This document shows, piece by piece, positions 12,242 to 23,422 of a stretch of 64,000 nucleotides of DNA. Both the position numbers and the translations under genes were made by a program. The notes under the pieces were generated by a model. The model was not told the origin of the DNA and searched no databases. It saw nothing but the letters and a program-made list of their open reading frames with translations. Position 1 is the first letter of the stretch. Each line of letters opens with the position of its first letter. Origin of the DNA: Purshia tridentata (Eukaryota > Streptophyta > Magnoliopsida > Rosales > Rosaceae). Where the stretch lies: the NCBI GenBank assembly GCA_003254885.1, contig QANT01008603.1, positions 1-64,000 on the forward strand. The letters run 5' to 3'.

Positions 12242-15200
12242 AATGATATGTATGATTTTGGGTGAGGCATAGGGATATCCTGCTATCTACATGGAGCATC
12301 ATTTTCTTAGACTTCTTTGATTGCTTGAGATGATGAATGATGAATGATGATTAAGAGGAATCATTTGTGGTGGGACCAAGGCTCTACCTTTGAAAACACA
12401 TAAAATTTTGTACTTAAAAATTGCAAAAAAGAAAAAGAAATTGTGGGGTTTTGAGATTGACATGTCTTGTCTTAAGTTTAGGGTCTAAGAAGAAAATGTG
12501 GGAGAAGGCATTGGATACGATCATACGATACGATTTCCTTTGCATTAAATAAATAATAAAGAAGTTGCAAAAGGGATTGCATAGATAGACCAAACGATTT
12601 AACCACCACCTTCATCCCCTACGCCACTCTTTATTAATTAATTATTACTATATTTATGATTTAATAATTTAATTGATAGCTATATTTATGTTCCATTATG
12701 TGATGGGCTATTATTGCTATGTATATGGTGGTGTCCTCCTAGTCCTAGGTTGAACCTACCTTTCACTAGGGCTCACCATAGGATCATAGTCAAAGTGGAA
12801 ATGCCATTAACAAAAAGAGAGGGTTAAAACTTTCACTCATTTTCATGACATTTTCCTACAATGCCCAATAATGCATGTCTATAAACCTTCAAGCTTATTA
12901 TTAGGAGTAGTAATTGTCAAAATACCAGGCACATAAAGCCTCTGAGTGGTAGAAGACTTGTCCCTTTATAATTAAGATTTGGGTTTTTATTAGATCTTAC
13001 ATTTTTTATATGATATAAAATGTTGCCGAAACAACATAAACTTGATATTTATTTTATTTTTAATATTGTAAAAATTACTAAAATAATAGTTAATAGAAAT
13101 CTAAACTAAAATAATCAAACTTTGAACTTTTGATTTTCATTCCATGTTGATTAATTTTTGGAATCTCTATAAAAAAAATAAAAAACCCAAAGAAGAGGTG
13201 TACTACTCACACCGACTCGATGTGGATAAGACTTGAGTCAAGGTTGAGCATGGCTTTAGCTCAATATTTTACTGTTGGTAAAATTTAAATTAGTTTTAAA
13301 AAGCTTATGAGTCATATGAGTCATATTCAACAGCCCTAGGCTCGTAGCTGCACTTTAATATTAAATGTAGCACTTCTCTGAACCTTGCTAATAAGTTGAG
13401 TACAGTATCTTCAAAACCTTACATTAATTCTTTTTTTGTTTTCTCACACAGCTGGAAGATTTGGATTTCATATCTCTATCTTAATCTCACTATGACACTA
13501 TCCCGTAGTCCGTACCATCAAGTTAAAAAATGAAAAGTAAGGCTCAAAATCCACAAAATCGTTAAAAAGAAAAAAGGAAACATATTGCTTTTGGAAATTT
13601 GAACGATGAATCCTTTTTCATACGAAATCCTTATTTCCATTCCCATTTCCGTTTTCCAAATCCCCAACATTCTCAGAAATTTGAACGATGAGAAAAAGAT
13701 GAGCTTTATATTATTACTATTTTTACTACTACTTTTGTGAGATCTCTCCTGACATATGGAATCGGAATCCCACTGCTTGAAATCACGTACTCGCCAATCC
13801 GGGGACGATTCTTTATTCTTACCAGGCTTCTTGTCATGTTAAGGTTCTAAATGTTTCCCTTCTTAAATTTTTTGAGTTTACAAAATTGTATGACAAATTA
13901 TATCATCAAAATTTGATTCGATTAAGTCTTAAATTCCAAATCTTCAACTATTATTCCCACTTATTTTCTACTGCATTCATAATTCATACCATTTGTATTC
14001 GAATGTCATAACTTACTGTACCCATGAGTGAATAATCATATTAGTTTATTAATTATTTTGTAATAATTAACTTTTCGGAATCTGATAATTGTTTGGGTGG
14101 CGCCAAACTATGTAAATTAAGTCATTCAAATTCTGTAAAGGTTAATTTTATATTTTTCTTCTAAGACATTTAATTAATCAGTTTTTCACAAATATGACAT
14201 GTAAAAATTATTAGGGCTTTTGTAGACACGAGGCCAGCCCCCCATGCCTTATACATTATTATTATTATTATTATTATATACATATAATTATTCGACTGCA
14301 GCATCGTCTTGTGATTTTTATTAGAAAGAGACGAAAATAAAAATAAAAACTTGTGATTGCAGATTGCTGATTGCTAATTGCCAATAAAGGAGAAATTTAA
14401 TTAATTAAAAAATGATTTGAAAAACTCAAAGTGATGAAATTGGGTGTGATATGATTCTAGACAATGCGTCACGGGGGTCTTCCATAAATATGCCCCACCA
14501 CTTCTACCTTTCATCACCTTATATATAATTTATATAATGACCAATATATCAGATTCTTATTATTTGTTAGAATTAAATGAAATTCATATTTCATATTTGA
14601 ATAGATGAGACACTCATATATTATTTGGTAAACAATGTATTATTGGACTTATGTTAGTAAATTGTCTATTTTAATATGTCATACAAAATTAAACATCAAA
14701 TTCAAAACTTGTTGATTAATTATAAAGTTAAGAGGCTCAACACATTATTATATATTTTAATGTAAGTTTTTATATTTTTGATGTGGGATAATATAGCAAT
14801 ACTCATTAATTAATGACAATATAATCATAATTATCTCAAGTTAAGTAGGTGTAAGTTAACCACGTTTTAAGAATGTTCAATCAAATTGTTCTCCTAAAAA
14901 GCTAAAGGAAATGAATTTATTCAGCCTTTTCTTGGATAATGCATGGGGAGTCATCAGTCATAGAGTCATAGGGGATTAATGGTATATATTATATACATTA
15001 ATATTTGATGCCCTGTGTATATCATCTTTGACTCTCTCTCTCTCTCATCTTCATTTTAATTTGAGTGATTCAATTCACGGATTAAACCTAAAATGCACAA
15101 GTATCATATTAGGATCAGATTTGCCGATCTTATTCTGCCTTCTTTCTTCTTCTTTTTTTATTTTTTATTTTATTTTATGCCTTTATCGGAGAATCTAGCA

Positions 15201-15720
15201 TTTGATTAAACTTTAGGTCCTGGGTTTTTTTATTTTTTTATTTTTTATAATTTGGTCGACTTAGGCTTGCTTCTATTCACAGAATATTGTAGCTGTTTAC
15301 CATTTGGTATCACCCGGGCCGGAACTAATTAAGTACATATTTCATTTTGCTCATCACCATTAATTATAGTGCATATCGTTATATTTTACTCAATAATGTA
15401 CCTGTAATACATTGCATGTGTTCTTTTATAATAATATATGTTAATTAAGGTTTAACTTTTTATAAATTTCATGTGTTAATTGTAGTTTTTGGAGGACAAG
15501 ACAAATGCTAATTATAATTCATCAAGATGTAACGCATGATACATTAAATGGAATAATATAATGTATTATCTAAGTACAATTATATTTCTTGTTGCGATTA
15601 ACTATTAAAATTCAAATAAATGCCTATTTTAACAAAATATTAAACGACTAAATTAGTAATAAAAATAAAATTGAAAATGAGTAAAATATATTTAAGAAGA
15701 ATTATAGCATTAGCCTTTGA
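12242..15720. other. Gene-free AT-rich intergenic DNA
   Basis: No gene is supported. The stretch has a short (TTA)n run at about 14262-14276 and a (TC)n run near 15033-15046, but otherwise only AT-rich unique-looking sequence. Confidence 0.4.
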
Positions 15721-15740
15721 CGTGGGCGTGAATGATGGAT

Positions 15741-15839
15741 GTGGGCCATGTGGGCCATGTGGCTCCGTCCTATGTACAATTCGTGAGGGCCGGACCGACC
15801 ATCCCTGGTAGAGTGAGGTAGCCCTACATAGTGGGACCC
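15741..15839. promoter_or_regulatory. Candidate cluster of TCP-type sites upstream of LSH5-like
   Basis: Two copies of GTGGGCCA lie 9 bp apart (15741-15748 and 15750-15757). A GTGGGACCC word at 15831-15839 has a reverse complement that contains a full GGNCCCAC class I TCP consensus. The segment is conspicuously GC-rich within about 9 kb of AT-rich DNA. It is 2.9 kb from the LSH5-like start codon. Whether it is a distal enhancer or a captured fragment is inference. Confidence 0.3.
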
Positions 15840-15859
15840 AGCAGATGAATGAATGGTAG

Positions 15860-18691
15860 CGTTGAGCACAGCTCAAATAGTTTCTACAGAATAACCTTAG
15901 CTGATGAGAATTTAGTGCACAATTACAATTTACACAGGCCTTAGTATACAATTACAATGCAATGCACGCACCGTACCTGTTTTCAATTTGAGTCTATTGA
16001 GTACTGTTTCACACGCTTAGTAATTAATTAGTACATACATTTCTCCTGAAAATAAATATAAAAATAGAAAGCTAGACTGGCTTGTAAATATTGTATACAA
16101 ATTAGGCACATTTAAACCGAAGCAAGACTTCCCTAATTTAGTATGCACACTTCTCAGAGGACGTTACTTGATGTGTTGTAACAATTTAAAAGGTCCGCTG
16201 CAATTCAAACACATTGCCATTAACAACATCGACCATGCTTTTGCATGTGTAATATGTTCCACCCCCGAAGCTCTATAAAAGTTCAATATGTGATCGATAT
16301 ATTGGTTCACATTATTAAGATTTAATAATGAAGAAATTGATGTATTAATTGTAATAACTTCAAATATATTTCTTACATGATCCTATAAAAAAATTAAAAA
16401 AGAATTTGTGTTACATGTTATGAAAGTTGCTATTGATTTCCAATTAAGATAAGTATATATAATATAATATATAAAATGATAACCCCCATTAAGTGAAGTC
16501 ATGATAGTAAATAATATATTCATGATTTCATATATATGGTATAATAATGTTTGAAAGCAAAGCAAAGCTGCATGTAGTAGTGTATTGTGTGAAGCAAAGC
16601 TTAAGCAGTCGAACCATATATATATATATATATAAGCTCCTTGATTAATAATTAAGTGCGTTTTCATTATTTATAAAATTCCGCTTCTGTCCTTAAATGG
16701 CCGGAGGATGTTTGACACTTTGACCTTACTGAGACACAATTCATAATTGCCATCAACTTGAAGCCACTACTACTCCCACGCACCAACCTTAGATATTGTT
16801 GCACACACGCAATTTTGGACCTTCATTGCCTTTCCATATTACCAAAATTTTAGTTTATTTTATATATTTCTTTATAATTAGCATTATTTTATGTTACAGC
16901 TTTATTACATTATATTGGCTTTTTTCCCCCTAAGCATATTAGAGGGAAAACGTAATGTTCATGACGTTTCTATTATTTCTTTTTATAACTTGTGTATGAC
17001 CTTTTAAACAATACATCTTAAATTGATAATTATTATGTGTAGTTTATACGAATGTGGTGTTTCATAGGTTCTTTGAACTTACCAAATAAGTAATTAAATG
17101 TAAAACACTTTCGTAATTAGTGATATGCACGTGTAATAAACTATATGATAAATATAAAAAATAGTTGTGACTAGTATTGAAAGAGTAATTGTACATATTT
17201 ATACCATATTTTTTATAGTACATAGATAACATATAACTAATAACACAGTAACTTATCTATGCAAATGGGTCTTATCTCTATTAATGAGATTATTCAAAAA
17301 ATGTCATAATTGGAGTTTGTCAATAATGTAAATTCGTATGACGTAGGAACAATTCTAATGACTCACAAATCCAAAAAACAAAACCATCAAATATAAGAGT
17401 TAAAAAATTAGTTTTACGTACTCTTTCTTCTCTCTAAGAAAACATGAGGACCATATTTTATTGCCCAGTTAATTATTAAATTGTCTTAACTATTTAATTA
17501 AATAATCTATTTTAATATAAAATAAGTTTTTTTTTACTCTCCTCTTCCAAAAGTTACATTTCTAATTATTTTTCATGTAAAATCATCATATGCCCTTCAT
17601 ATAAAACCCAACTTTTAAAAACATTTTATTTTTTTTCTTTCTCTTAACAATTTGATCCCTCCCTCCTTCCCCAACCAACCACTGTCCCCTTTCACCATCG
17701 ACATCGACATCTTTTAAGATGCAACGTGGTGGAGAGTTCAAAAAGAGGAGACAAAGCCCAACAAAGCTGGTGGAAGACGTCGTCCAAGGGAGTCTTATGT
17801 AAAGAGAGGTTTAAATGTGAATCAATTGCATGAATGTAGAAGAAGAAGTTGCAAAACAAGATTTAAATTCAATAGAAAAGAATAAGAATATGCAAAAATT
17901 ACCGATGTAAAATTCGTCGTAAAATTTATAATTGACAAAATGGTCAACACATTTTGCAATGTTGATTTTTCGATTGACAAAAAATAAAAGGTATTTTGGT
18001 GTGTAAAAATATAAGTTTTAGAAAGGTAGGGCCATAAAAGCTTATTTAGTATTAAAATAAGGTATTTAATGAATTAAATTAGCCAATTGGTTTGGTAGTT
18101 AAAATATTAGAAAATAAAGGGACAAATTAAGGAGTGTCGTGCACAAGCGCCTTAGGGAGCGTAAAAATGTAGGAATAGTGAAATGGCATGGATTGGTGCA
18201 GGAACAGTAAACATGTCACTTCCAATGGGGCCACCATGTGAAATTTTGTGATTTGTGAATCAATGAATACTACCACTATTACCATTACCCTCTCTCTCTC
18301 TCTCACTCTGATAGCTAGGAGAGAGTGAGAGTCTCATTCATATCATTCATCCATACTTTTTACGTCCCATCACCAAGCGCTCCTCTCCTTCCTCTCTCTC
18401 TCTCACTTCCCCTTCCCCCTAAAACCCTTTCTTTCTCACGCAGAACCAGCAGAGAGAAAAAAAAAAAAAAAAAAAAACACCACACCCAGAACCTTTCCCG
18501 TGACAAGGATCCACTGTAACACCCCCCTCCGAAGCTGATCATACCAAATAATATTCAACCCTCACATGGAGAGACGGAGAGAGAGGTAGCGAGCACTAAT
18601 TAGCTTAGCTTATTACAACACCATATATACCCACTACTTATATAATTAGCTTACAATTCAAAAAAATAACACACACACACAAAACCCAGCT
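15860..18691. other. Upstream region and 5' UTR of LSH5-like gene
   Basis: AT-rich DNA without a recognisable gene. The last 400 bases carry pyrimidine repeats (CT runs at about 18289-18304 and 18393-18404), an A run at about 18457-18476, and a GA-rich patch near 18570-18592. This is typical of a plant developmental-gene leader. A TATATA word occurs at about 18624. Confidence 0.45.
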
Positions 18692-19414
18692 ATGGATTCA
18701 GCTTCAGGTGGCACCGGTCCATCCGACCCGACCAGCGGTGAGGGTCCATCGTCCGCAACAGGGTCAACAACCCATCAGCAGCAGCCCGAGGCCTCATCCT
18801 CCCCTGCCCCGCCGCCCAGTCGGTACGAGTCGCAGAAGCGTCGCGACTGGAACACCTTCTTACAGTACTTGAAGAACCACAAGCCACCTCTAACTTTGGC
18901 TCGGTGCAGCGGCGCGCACGTGATCGAGTTTCTCAAGTACCTGGACCAGTTCGGGAAGACCAAGGTCCACGTGTCCGGGTGCCCCTATTTCGGGCACCCA
19001 AACCCTCCCGCCCCCTGCGCCTGCCCCCTCAAGCAGGCCTGGGGCAGCCTCGACGCGCTCATCGGGCGGCTCCGGGCTGCCTACGAAGAGAACGGTGGGC
19101 GACCCGAATCCAACCCGTTCGGGGCGCGGGCGGTTCGGATTTATTTGCGGGAGGTGAGGGAGGGCCAGGCCAAGGCCAGGGGGATTCCTTATGAGAAGAA
19201 GAAGCGGAAAAGGCCCGCGGCTGCGGTTACGGCCACTGCGGTGGTTGGGAATGTGTCGGTGGGGCCCAGTAAAGGGGTTGTTGGTGGTGATGTTGGTGGT
19301 GATAGTGTCGGTGATGGCGGTGGTGGTGATGATGGTGATGGTGGTGGTGGTGGTGGTGATGGGGGTGTTGGTTCAACTACTACTGCTGCTGCTGCTACTA
19401 GTACTGCAGTATAG
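18692..19414 (+). CDS. LSH5: ALOG-domain nuclear protein, LSH5-like
   Basis: A single-exon gene of 240 aa in the plant ALOG (LIGHT-DEPENDENT SHORT HYPOCOTYLS) family, nuclear regulators of organ boundaries and meristem fate. The ALOG domain runs from about residue 44 ([14 protein letters not shown]) to 168 (ARGIPYE). It has the zinc-ribbon insert with C97, H102, C109 and C111, and the [20 protein letters not shown] block. A basic nuclear localisation signal (KKKRKRP) follows at 169-175. The N-terminus is Ser/Gly/Pro-rich. The C-terminus (about 195-240) is a low-complexity Gly/Asp tract encoded largely by GGT/GAT triplets, ending in Thr/Ala. The flanking serine-rich text and the NLS resemble the LSH5/LSH6 branch, and the Rab3GAP neighbour points to LSH5 by synteny. 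Lack of introns is normal for the family. Confidence 0.93.
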   Translation: MDSASGGTGPSDPTSGEGPSSATGSTTHQQQPEASSSPAPPPSRYESQKRRDWNTFLQYLKNHKPPLTLARCSGAHVIEFLKYLDQFGKTKVHVSGCPYFGHPNPPAPCACPLKQAWGSLDALIGRLRAAYEENGGRPESNPFGARAVRIYLREVREGQAKARGIPYEKKKRKRPAAAVTATAVVGNVSVGPSKGVVGGDVGGDSVGDGGGGDDGDGGGGGGDGGVGSTTTAAAATSTAV

Positions 19415-21226
19415 GTTCACTAATTTCTCACCCTCTCCTCTCTTTTTTTTTGTTTTTGCCCCAAACTTTATATAATTAATATCTCTGTTTTTAATTAATT
19501 GTGATTATGAGGCATGTATATCAGGCGATTCCTCGTATAATTGGATCGACCCAATGAACAAAATTTTAGAAATTTTCATCTTCTCATTTTGATGATCCTC
19601 CTACTAGCTAGTTTGCAAGCATCAATATCAAACACTCTTTAGTCATTTCAATATGAGTCGACTTCTTAAATCATAATAGTTAAGCATATACACAAATTTT
19701 AATTTCTTTCTTAATTCATTCTTTGTCTTCACCTTAATAATTTTGGAGCTTGGAGGAGTCAAGCAGAACCAGAAGTATCTAGTATCGATCTCCAAGCCCT
19801 GCTCATCCTCTTCTTATAATTCAAAAGACAATTAATAAAGCTAACTAAACCAAGACATCATTGCTGCTGTAAATGATAGTGATAACCTTTTAAACAATAT
19901 ATCCAATTAATTAACAATGTTATATGGATTTTTGGATTTATTTACTTATTTGGTTAGTATATAATGTGGGGAGGGTCACAATATATAGAAAGGTGTTTTT
20001 AAGTGGGAATAGGGCAACGCATGTAATATATGTATACTAAACAGAGACATTGAATATCTGGTCCCGGGTTGTTGATGATGATGTAGCTACTGCTGCTGCT
20101 GCTGCTGCTTGGCTCAATCTATGTAAAATGTATGTATGTATGTATCACACAGTATCTGTCACAGATGTCCACGTGCGCTTTTGATTCACTTTTTTTTTGC
20201 ACTCTCAGTTTCAGGTGTTCCCCGTCCCCTTTATATCTCTTCAAAGGCCTCCTCTTTAAGATTTTGTTTTCAGATTTCTTTTAAGATTCACTATTTGGGC
20301 TTTCTTTCTTGGTATTGGGATTCCGAGATTTAACTCTCTCTCTCTCTCTCAGGAAAACAACATTTCTTTTTGTGAGATAAAAACAAACAACAAAAAGATG
20401 TGATATGGGCTACAATCATCAATGAGAGAAGAAAAAAATAATCCCTTGTGATTGCTGCTCTCATTTTATTTAGAGTAATCTCCACCTCAGTGTGAAAACG
20501 ACTAGTAGCCAACCCTTTAATTTGTTTCCATTTTATTACAATGATATATATCTTATTATATTTATCTGACAATTATGATATTCTATTTTGTTATAATAGC
20601 ATAGACCCACCAGCACTCGATCACTCCAAAACAAAACCCATTTTCTGGATTTCAAAATTAGACTCATATGCATATCCAATGGAAATGTCATGATGCCACA
20701 TTCATTGTCCTACTATCATATGATATGATGTTCTCAAAGACTTAAACTAATATTCCTGATACTCTTTTTATTTTTCTCATTATAAACAATATTGATCATA
20801 TATCTATATACTTGTACACTTAGCAGGTGCTTTCACATTCTGGCTTTTTGAATAATCACAACTGCGATTGTCATTCTTTTTTCACTTTCTCTTCTTCTTC
20901 TTCTCTTAATATACTGATATATGTCAAGGGAAAACAAGAAGATCGAGTTACGAAGTTTTACTCCCTATAATATTAATGAAACGAATTATATAAGATCGAG
21001 TCAATTGCATTAATGTAGGGACTATAAATTCTGACTACATTAATGTAATGATATGTGTCAATTACATGGGTTAATCCAACGGCGATTTGTATTCCAAAAA
21101 TACTCTTAACTTTGTTTTCTTTATTTGGTTAGCTATGATTAACATGGGTTAGCAGCATCCCATGGCTTGTTACCATGCAAGTAGTGGCGAATCCACTAAG
21201 GAGCAACAATATTTTATTCTAGACTC
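19415..21226. other. 3' flank of LSH5-like, no gene
   Basis: The stretch holds the probable 3' UTR. A (CTG)n-like run lies near 20089-20110, a TGTA repeat near 20128-20142, and a (TC)n run at about 20334-20351. Open frames here (20136-20333 +, 20330-20572 -) have no recognisable homology. Confidence 0.4.
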
Positions 21227-21229
21227 TAG

Positions 21230-21534
21230 GGCCTCGTTTGGTGTCTAGGATTGGATTGGAAAGGATAAATGGTAAATTCATGTGTATTTAAGGAAAAAGA
21301 AGGAGTGTTTTTCTAACTTAAAGGAAGAAGAGAGAAAGAATATGGCTTAGTTACAAGGAAAATGTTATTCTTGCTAATCCCCACCATTTTGAGGGGATTG
21401 GAAAGGATAAGTTTTCTTCATAATTTATCTATTTTATTCTCATCTTCTTTCTTCAACTTAAAAATTTTTTCTTCAAATACACATAAATTTGCTACTTATC
21501 CTTTCCAATCCAATTCTAGACACCAAACGAGGCC
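21230..21534. mobile_element. Tourist-like MITE (about 305 bp)
   Basis: The terminal inverted repeats are about 39 bp with one mismatch. They begin GGCCTCGTTTGGTGTCTAG at the left, and the right end near 21495-21534 is the complement. A 3-bp direct TAG flanks both sides (21227-21229, 21535-21537), consistent with PIF/Harbinger-type 3-bp target duplications although not the usual TWA. There is no transposase. The open frame spanning 21362-21553 lies in and over the right end and is not a gene. Confidence 0.8.
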
Positions 21535-21537
21535 TAG

Positions 21538-22833
21538 GTGTTTGATCCCTTAATTAATTTTGGTTTGATCCTTAATATTAGAGGTGATGTATTTGTAAAA
21601 ATCCTCAAATAGACAATATTTTCTATAAAGAAATGAGAGGAGTAAATGTGTCTTTTCTATAAATTAAATTGGTAGAAGAGTACTAGGAATTACAGTGAGA
21701 GTCAAAATAAACAAAAAAGATGTTAAATTAAGTCTCTAATTGGTTTGATGATATGGGCATGCCATATATATAGTCATGTTATATGCTACAGTAAATGGGG
21801 CAGATAATTATGATCGGAATTTAAGTGCAAAAGGAGCAATGTCACAAGAATTTTGATTGTAGAAAAAGAGACAGAGAGAAAGGAGTTGGCATGCAGCTTC
21901 TGAATTCTGATGAGTTTCTTCCCTTAGTTTGTCGTTATACATATGCGCATTCATATATGATATAGTCGTCTTTTCTCAACCATGCTAAGTATAAAAGAGC
22001 ACTTCATTTATTTTGTGAGAGAGAGAGAGAGGGCCAGACTTTGGCTTGGCTCGGTGTGTGGCACCGAATGGTCATGTCCATCACCACTGGCACTGAGGCA
22101 CTTGTCGGTACAAGTGTCATATATATAAATTTACGCATACACAAGGTTAATACTTGTATATCCAATTGCCCATTAAATAAAAAGTTTTTTTTAACTCAAG
22201 TGTCAAACTTAAAAATAAGTTCATGTAAGTCAATTTCTTAGAATATTATTCAAATTTTTGTTTAAAAAATGTCATACATCAATGTGCCACAATATATGGT
22301 GTTTTAATTATGCTTGATGACATGAATTTTTTATATTAATTATAATATTATTTTTTTGTTTTAAAAAAAATGATTTGAACCTAAATATATAAAAAAGAGT
22401 TTTTATTCTCAACTAATTATGCCAACTTAATTCACGTCAATTATAATATTTAATTTTATTAATTATAATATAGGTCATAATTATTTGTCAATATAGCTTT
22501 TTAAAGATTTATCTACTTTTTAAAAGAAATAAAAAATTTAATTTAAAATTGAATACTATAGTATTTAATGTAGAGTATGTAGTAGGTGATGCATATTTTT
22601 AGCCTGCTCTGTGCTCTCTAGGATCTTATTGGGCTCCAATCGAAAGCAGGCACCTACATGCCCTTGTTTATGAGGCACAAAATCACACGGACAATAATAC
22701 GGTAACACGTGAGGCGTAACAAGCGTTGTCGTAGCATGCACCAATTTGCATATGTGTATTTACCACTTTAATTATTTTTTGGGTTAACATATATCATATG
22801 CACTTTTCTATTATATACTAGGGGAACACTTAA
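21538..22833. other. Gene-free intergenic DNA
   Basis: AT-rich sequence with a (GA)n run at about 22016-22031. No gene or structured RNA was recognised. Confidence 0.4.
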
Positions 22834-23422
22834 AGCCCGTTTGGATTCTTGAATTTGGATTTGGATTTGGATTTCAAATTTATGCATTTGAAATTCATGT
22901 AATTGAAATCCTTAGATTTGAAATTCTATTGTTTGGATGCAAAATTTAAAGACAAGGATTTTACAAAGTATTTCAATTTTTAATTTTTTTTAACAATTTA
23001 AGAATTGAAGTATATGATTAAAAATAAAAAAAGTTGTCGAAGGGTGATCGAAAAAGTGGTCGGAAAAGTCGCCGGAAAGTCGCCGGAGGTGGCTGGATAA
23101 GTCACTAAAAAGTCGTCAGAAAGTCGCCGAAGGTGGCCGGAAAAATCACCGGAAAGTCGCGGAAGGGTGGCCAGTGGTGGTCGTCGGCAATTGTGGCCAA
23201 AAGTGAGGGAGAGAGAGAGAGAGGGTGGGATGGTGGGATTTCAAATACCTAGTTGGAGAATATATTTGAAATTCATGGATTTAGCCTTCTTAAATCCATT
23301 TTGGATTTGGGCCAAATCCAAATACACTCCTTTAAATTATACCAAATATGTGGATTTGGATTTGGAGAGCTCAAATCCAAATTCAAATCCAAATCCAAAT
23401 CACCCCCTATCCAAACGGGCCC
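22834..23422. mobile_element. Non-autonomous DNA transposon with GC-rich repetitive core
   Basis: The ends are inverted copies beginning GCCCGTTTGGAT at the left (22835 on) and ATCCAAACGGGC at the right (23409-23420). Each is followed inward by iterated GGATTT/AAATCC hexamers. The centre (about 23030-23195) is a degenerate array of AAGTCGCCGGAA-like units, strikingly GC-rich against the surroundings. No clear target duplication was found, so the superfamily (hAT or PIF/Harbinger) is open. Frames such as 23167-23433 merely read through the repeats. Confidence 0.65.

Noticed and set aside
15640-15951. 103-codon minus-strand frame in the LSH5 upstream desert
   Set aside because: No recognisable domain, unusual composition from a small GC-rich patch, and no splice partners.
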